5,810 bases of DNA, taken from UBA1189 sp045126595 (GTDB lineage: Bacteria; Bacteroidota; Bacteroidia; Bacteroidales; Bacteroidaceae). Each line of letters begins with the position of its first letter. Position 1 is the stretch's first letter. Made by a program: the position numbers and the translations under genes. The stretch lies in contig JBGVOS010000081.1 in NCBI GenBank assembly GCA_045126595.1, positions 1 to 5,810 on the forward strand. Reading direction: 5' to 3'. The notes under the pieces are model-generated. The model did no database searches. It worked only from the letters and a program-made list of their open reading frames with translations, and was not told the DNA's origin. Shown here in pieces: positions 5,410 to 5,810 of this stretch.

Positions 5410-5810
5410 AGAAGATACTATACCCGATTGTCATCATCATCGCCGGTGCAGCCGCGCTGCTAGCACTGAGCACACCGCGCACCAGCAACCCCACACTGGA
5501 GGCCGCCATCGACGCCTCGTCGCGCCCCGCAGCATTGAGCAGGCTCCTCAAGAAGAGCGACAAGCGACACCGCGAGGCGCTGGAGTATCTCATCACCTAC
5601 ATGCCCGCGGCCGACCGCGACACCATGTCGCTCGCCCTCCTCGAAGAAAACGTGCAGTATGCACTCATGGCCTACGACAAATACCCTTGGACAAAATCCT
5701 ACCCTCGGGAGGTGTTCTATACCGACGTGTTGCCCTACTATGTGGTGGACGAGGTGCGCGACTCGTGGCGGCATGAGCTATACGAGCTGTTCGCCCCCTT
5801 AGTAGATACC
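5406..5810 (+). CDS. Transglutaminase-like family protein, N-terminal part (runs off window)
   Basis: The frame starts at ATG 5406, overlapping the cutC stop as ATGA, and stays open for 135 codons to the window edge. The N-terminus (MKKIL followed by hydrophobic residues 7-21) is a signal peptide or membrane anchor with no lipobox Cys. The following stretch resembles the N-terminal region of large secreted transglutaminase-domain proteins of Bacteroidales: EALEYLITYMP (57-67), LLEENVQYALMA (78-89), PW (94-95), and REVFYTDVLPYYVVDE with RDSWRHELYE (101-126). The catalytic Cys-His-Asp core would lie downstream and is not seen, so activity cannot be judged. The assignment rests on my recognition of this N-terminal pattern. 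Overlap with cutC suggests translational coupling and a shared promoter at 4602-4632. Confidence 0.75.
   Translation, partial: MKKILYPIVIIIAGAAALLALSTPRTSNPTLEAAIDASSRPAALSRLLKKSDKRHREALEYLITYMPAADRDTMSLALLEENVQYALMAYDKYPWTKSYPREVFYTDVLPYYVVDEVRDSWRHELYELFAPLVDT

Noticed and set aside
5399..5776. Plus-strand open frame of 125 residues after cutC
   Set aside because: It is a shifted frame of the transglutaminase-like gene starting at 5406, with Arg/His-rich composition typical of shadow frames.

Overview
The window looks like chromosomal DNA of a member of the Bacteroidales (Bacteroidota). Three things support this. The enolase carries the Bacteroidota-type SDAPIAFQEFMIRP segment. Promoters match the phylum's TTG-N19-21-TAnnTTTG pattern. 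The gene set (DUF4143 ATPase, MORN_2-repeat secreted protein, CutC, large transglutaminase-like protein) is common in that order. I cannot fix the family or genus.

Layout. Bases 1-276 are the 3' end of a DUF4143-type ATPase gene (+). It converges on a 552-aa secreted MORN_2-repeat protein gene (-, 560-2218), with a long inverted repeat between the two stop codons. Bases 2219-3193 hold no convincing protein gene but are full of structure. A region of about 245 bases (2289-2532) can fold into a long, nested, rod-like RNA behind a minus-strand promoter-like site. Three exact-period 22-bp repeats with dyad ends lie at 2857-2922. A well-formed promoter at 3027-3059 drives enolase through a leader of about 130 bases. 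Enolase (eno, 3194-4465) is complete with all catalytic residues and ends at an 18-bp-stem hairpin. Bases 4531-4640 hold a nest of palindromes, with the cutC promoter embedded in the right arm of a centred 64-bp inverted repeat. cutC (4666-5409) overlaps by 4 bases (ATGA) the start of a transglutaminase-like family protein, which runs off the right edge.

How it fits together. Enolase is a housekeeping glycolytic gene with its own promoter and terminator. cutC and the transglutaminase-like gene form a translationally coupled operon. The MORN gene is visibly richer in A+T than eno and cutC, and may be an accessory or transferred gene. The most interesting material is non-coding: the rod-like RNA candidate, the 22-bp triple repeat, and a sequence shared by the eno leader and the cutC promoter region.
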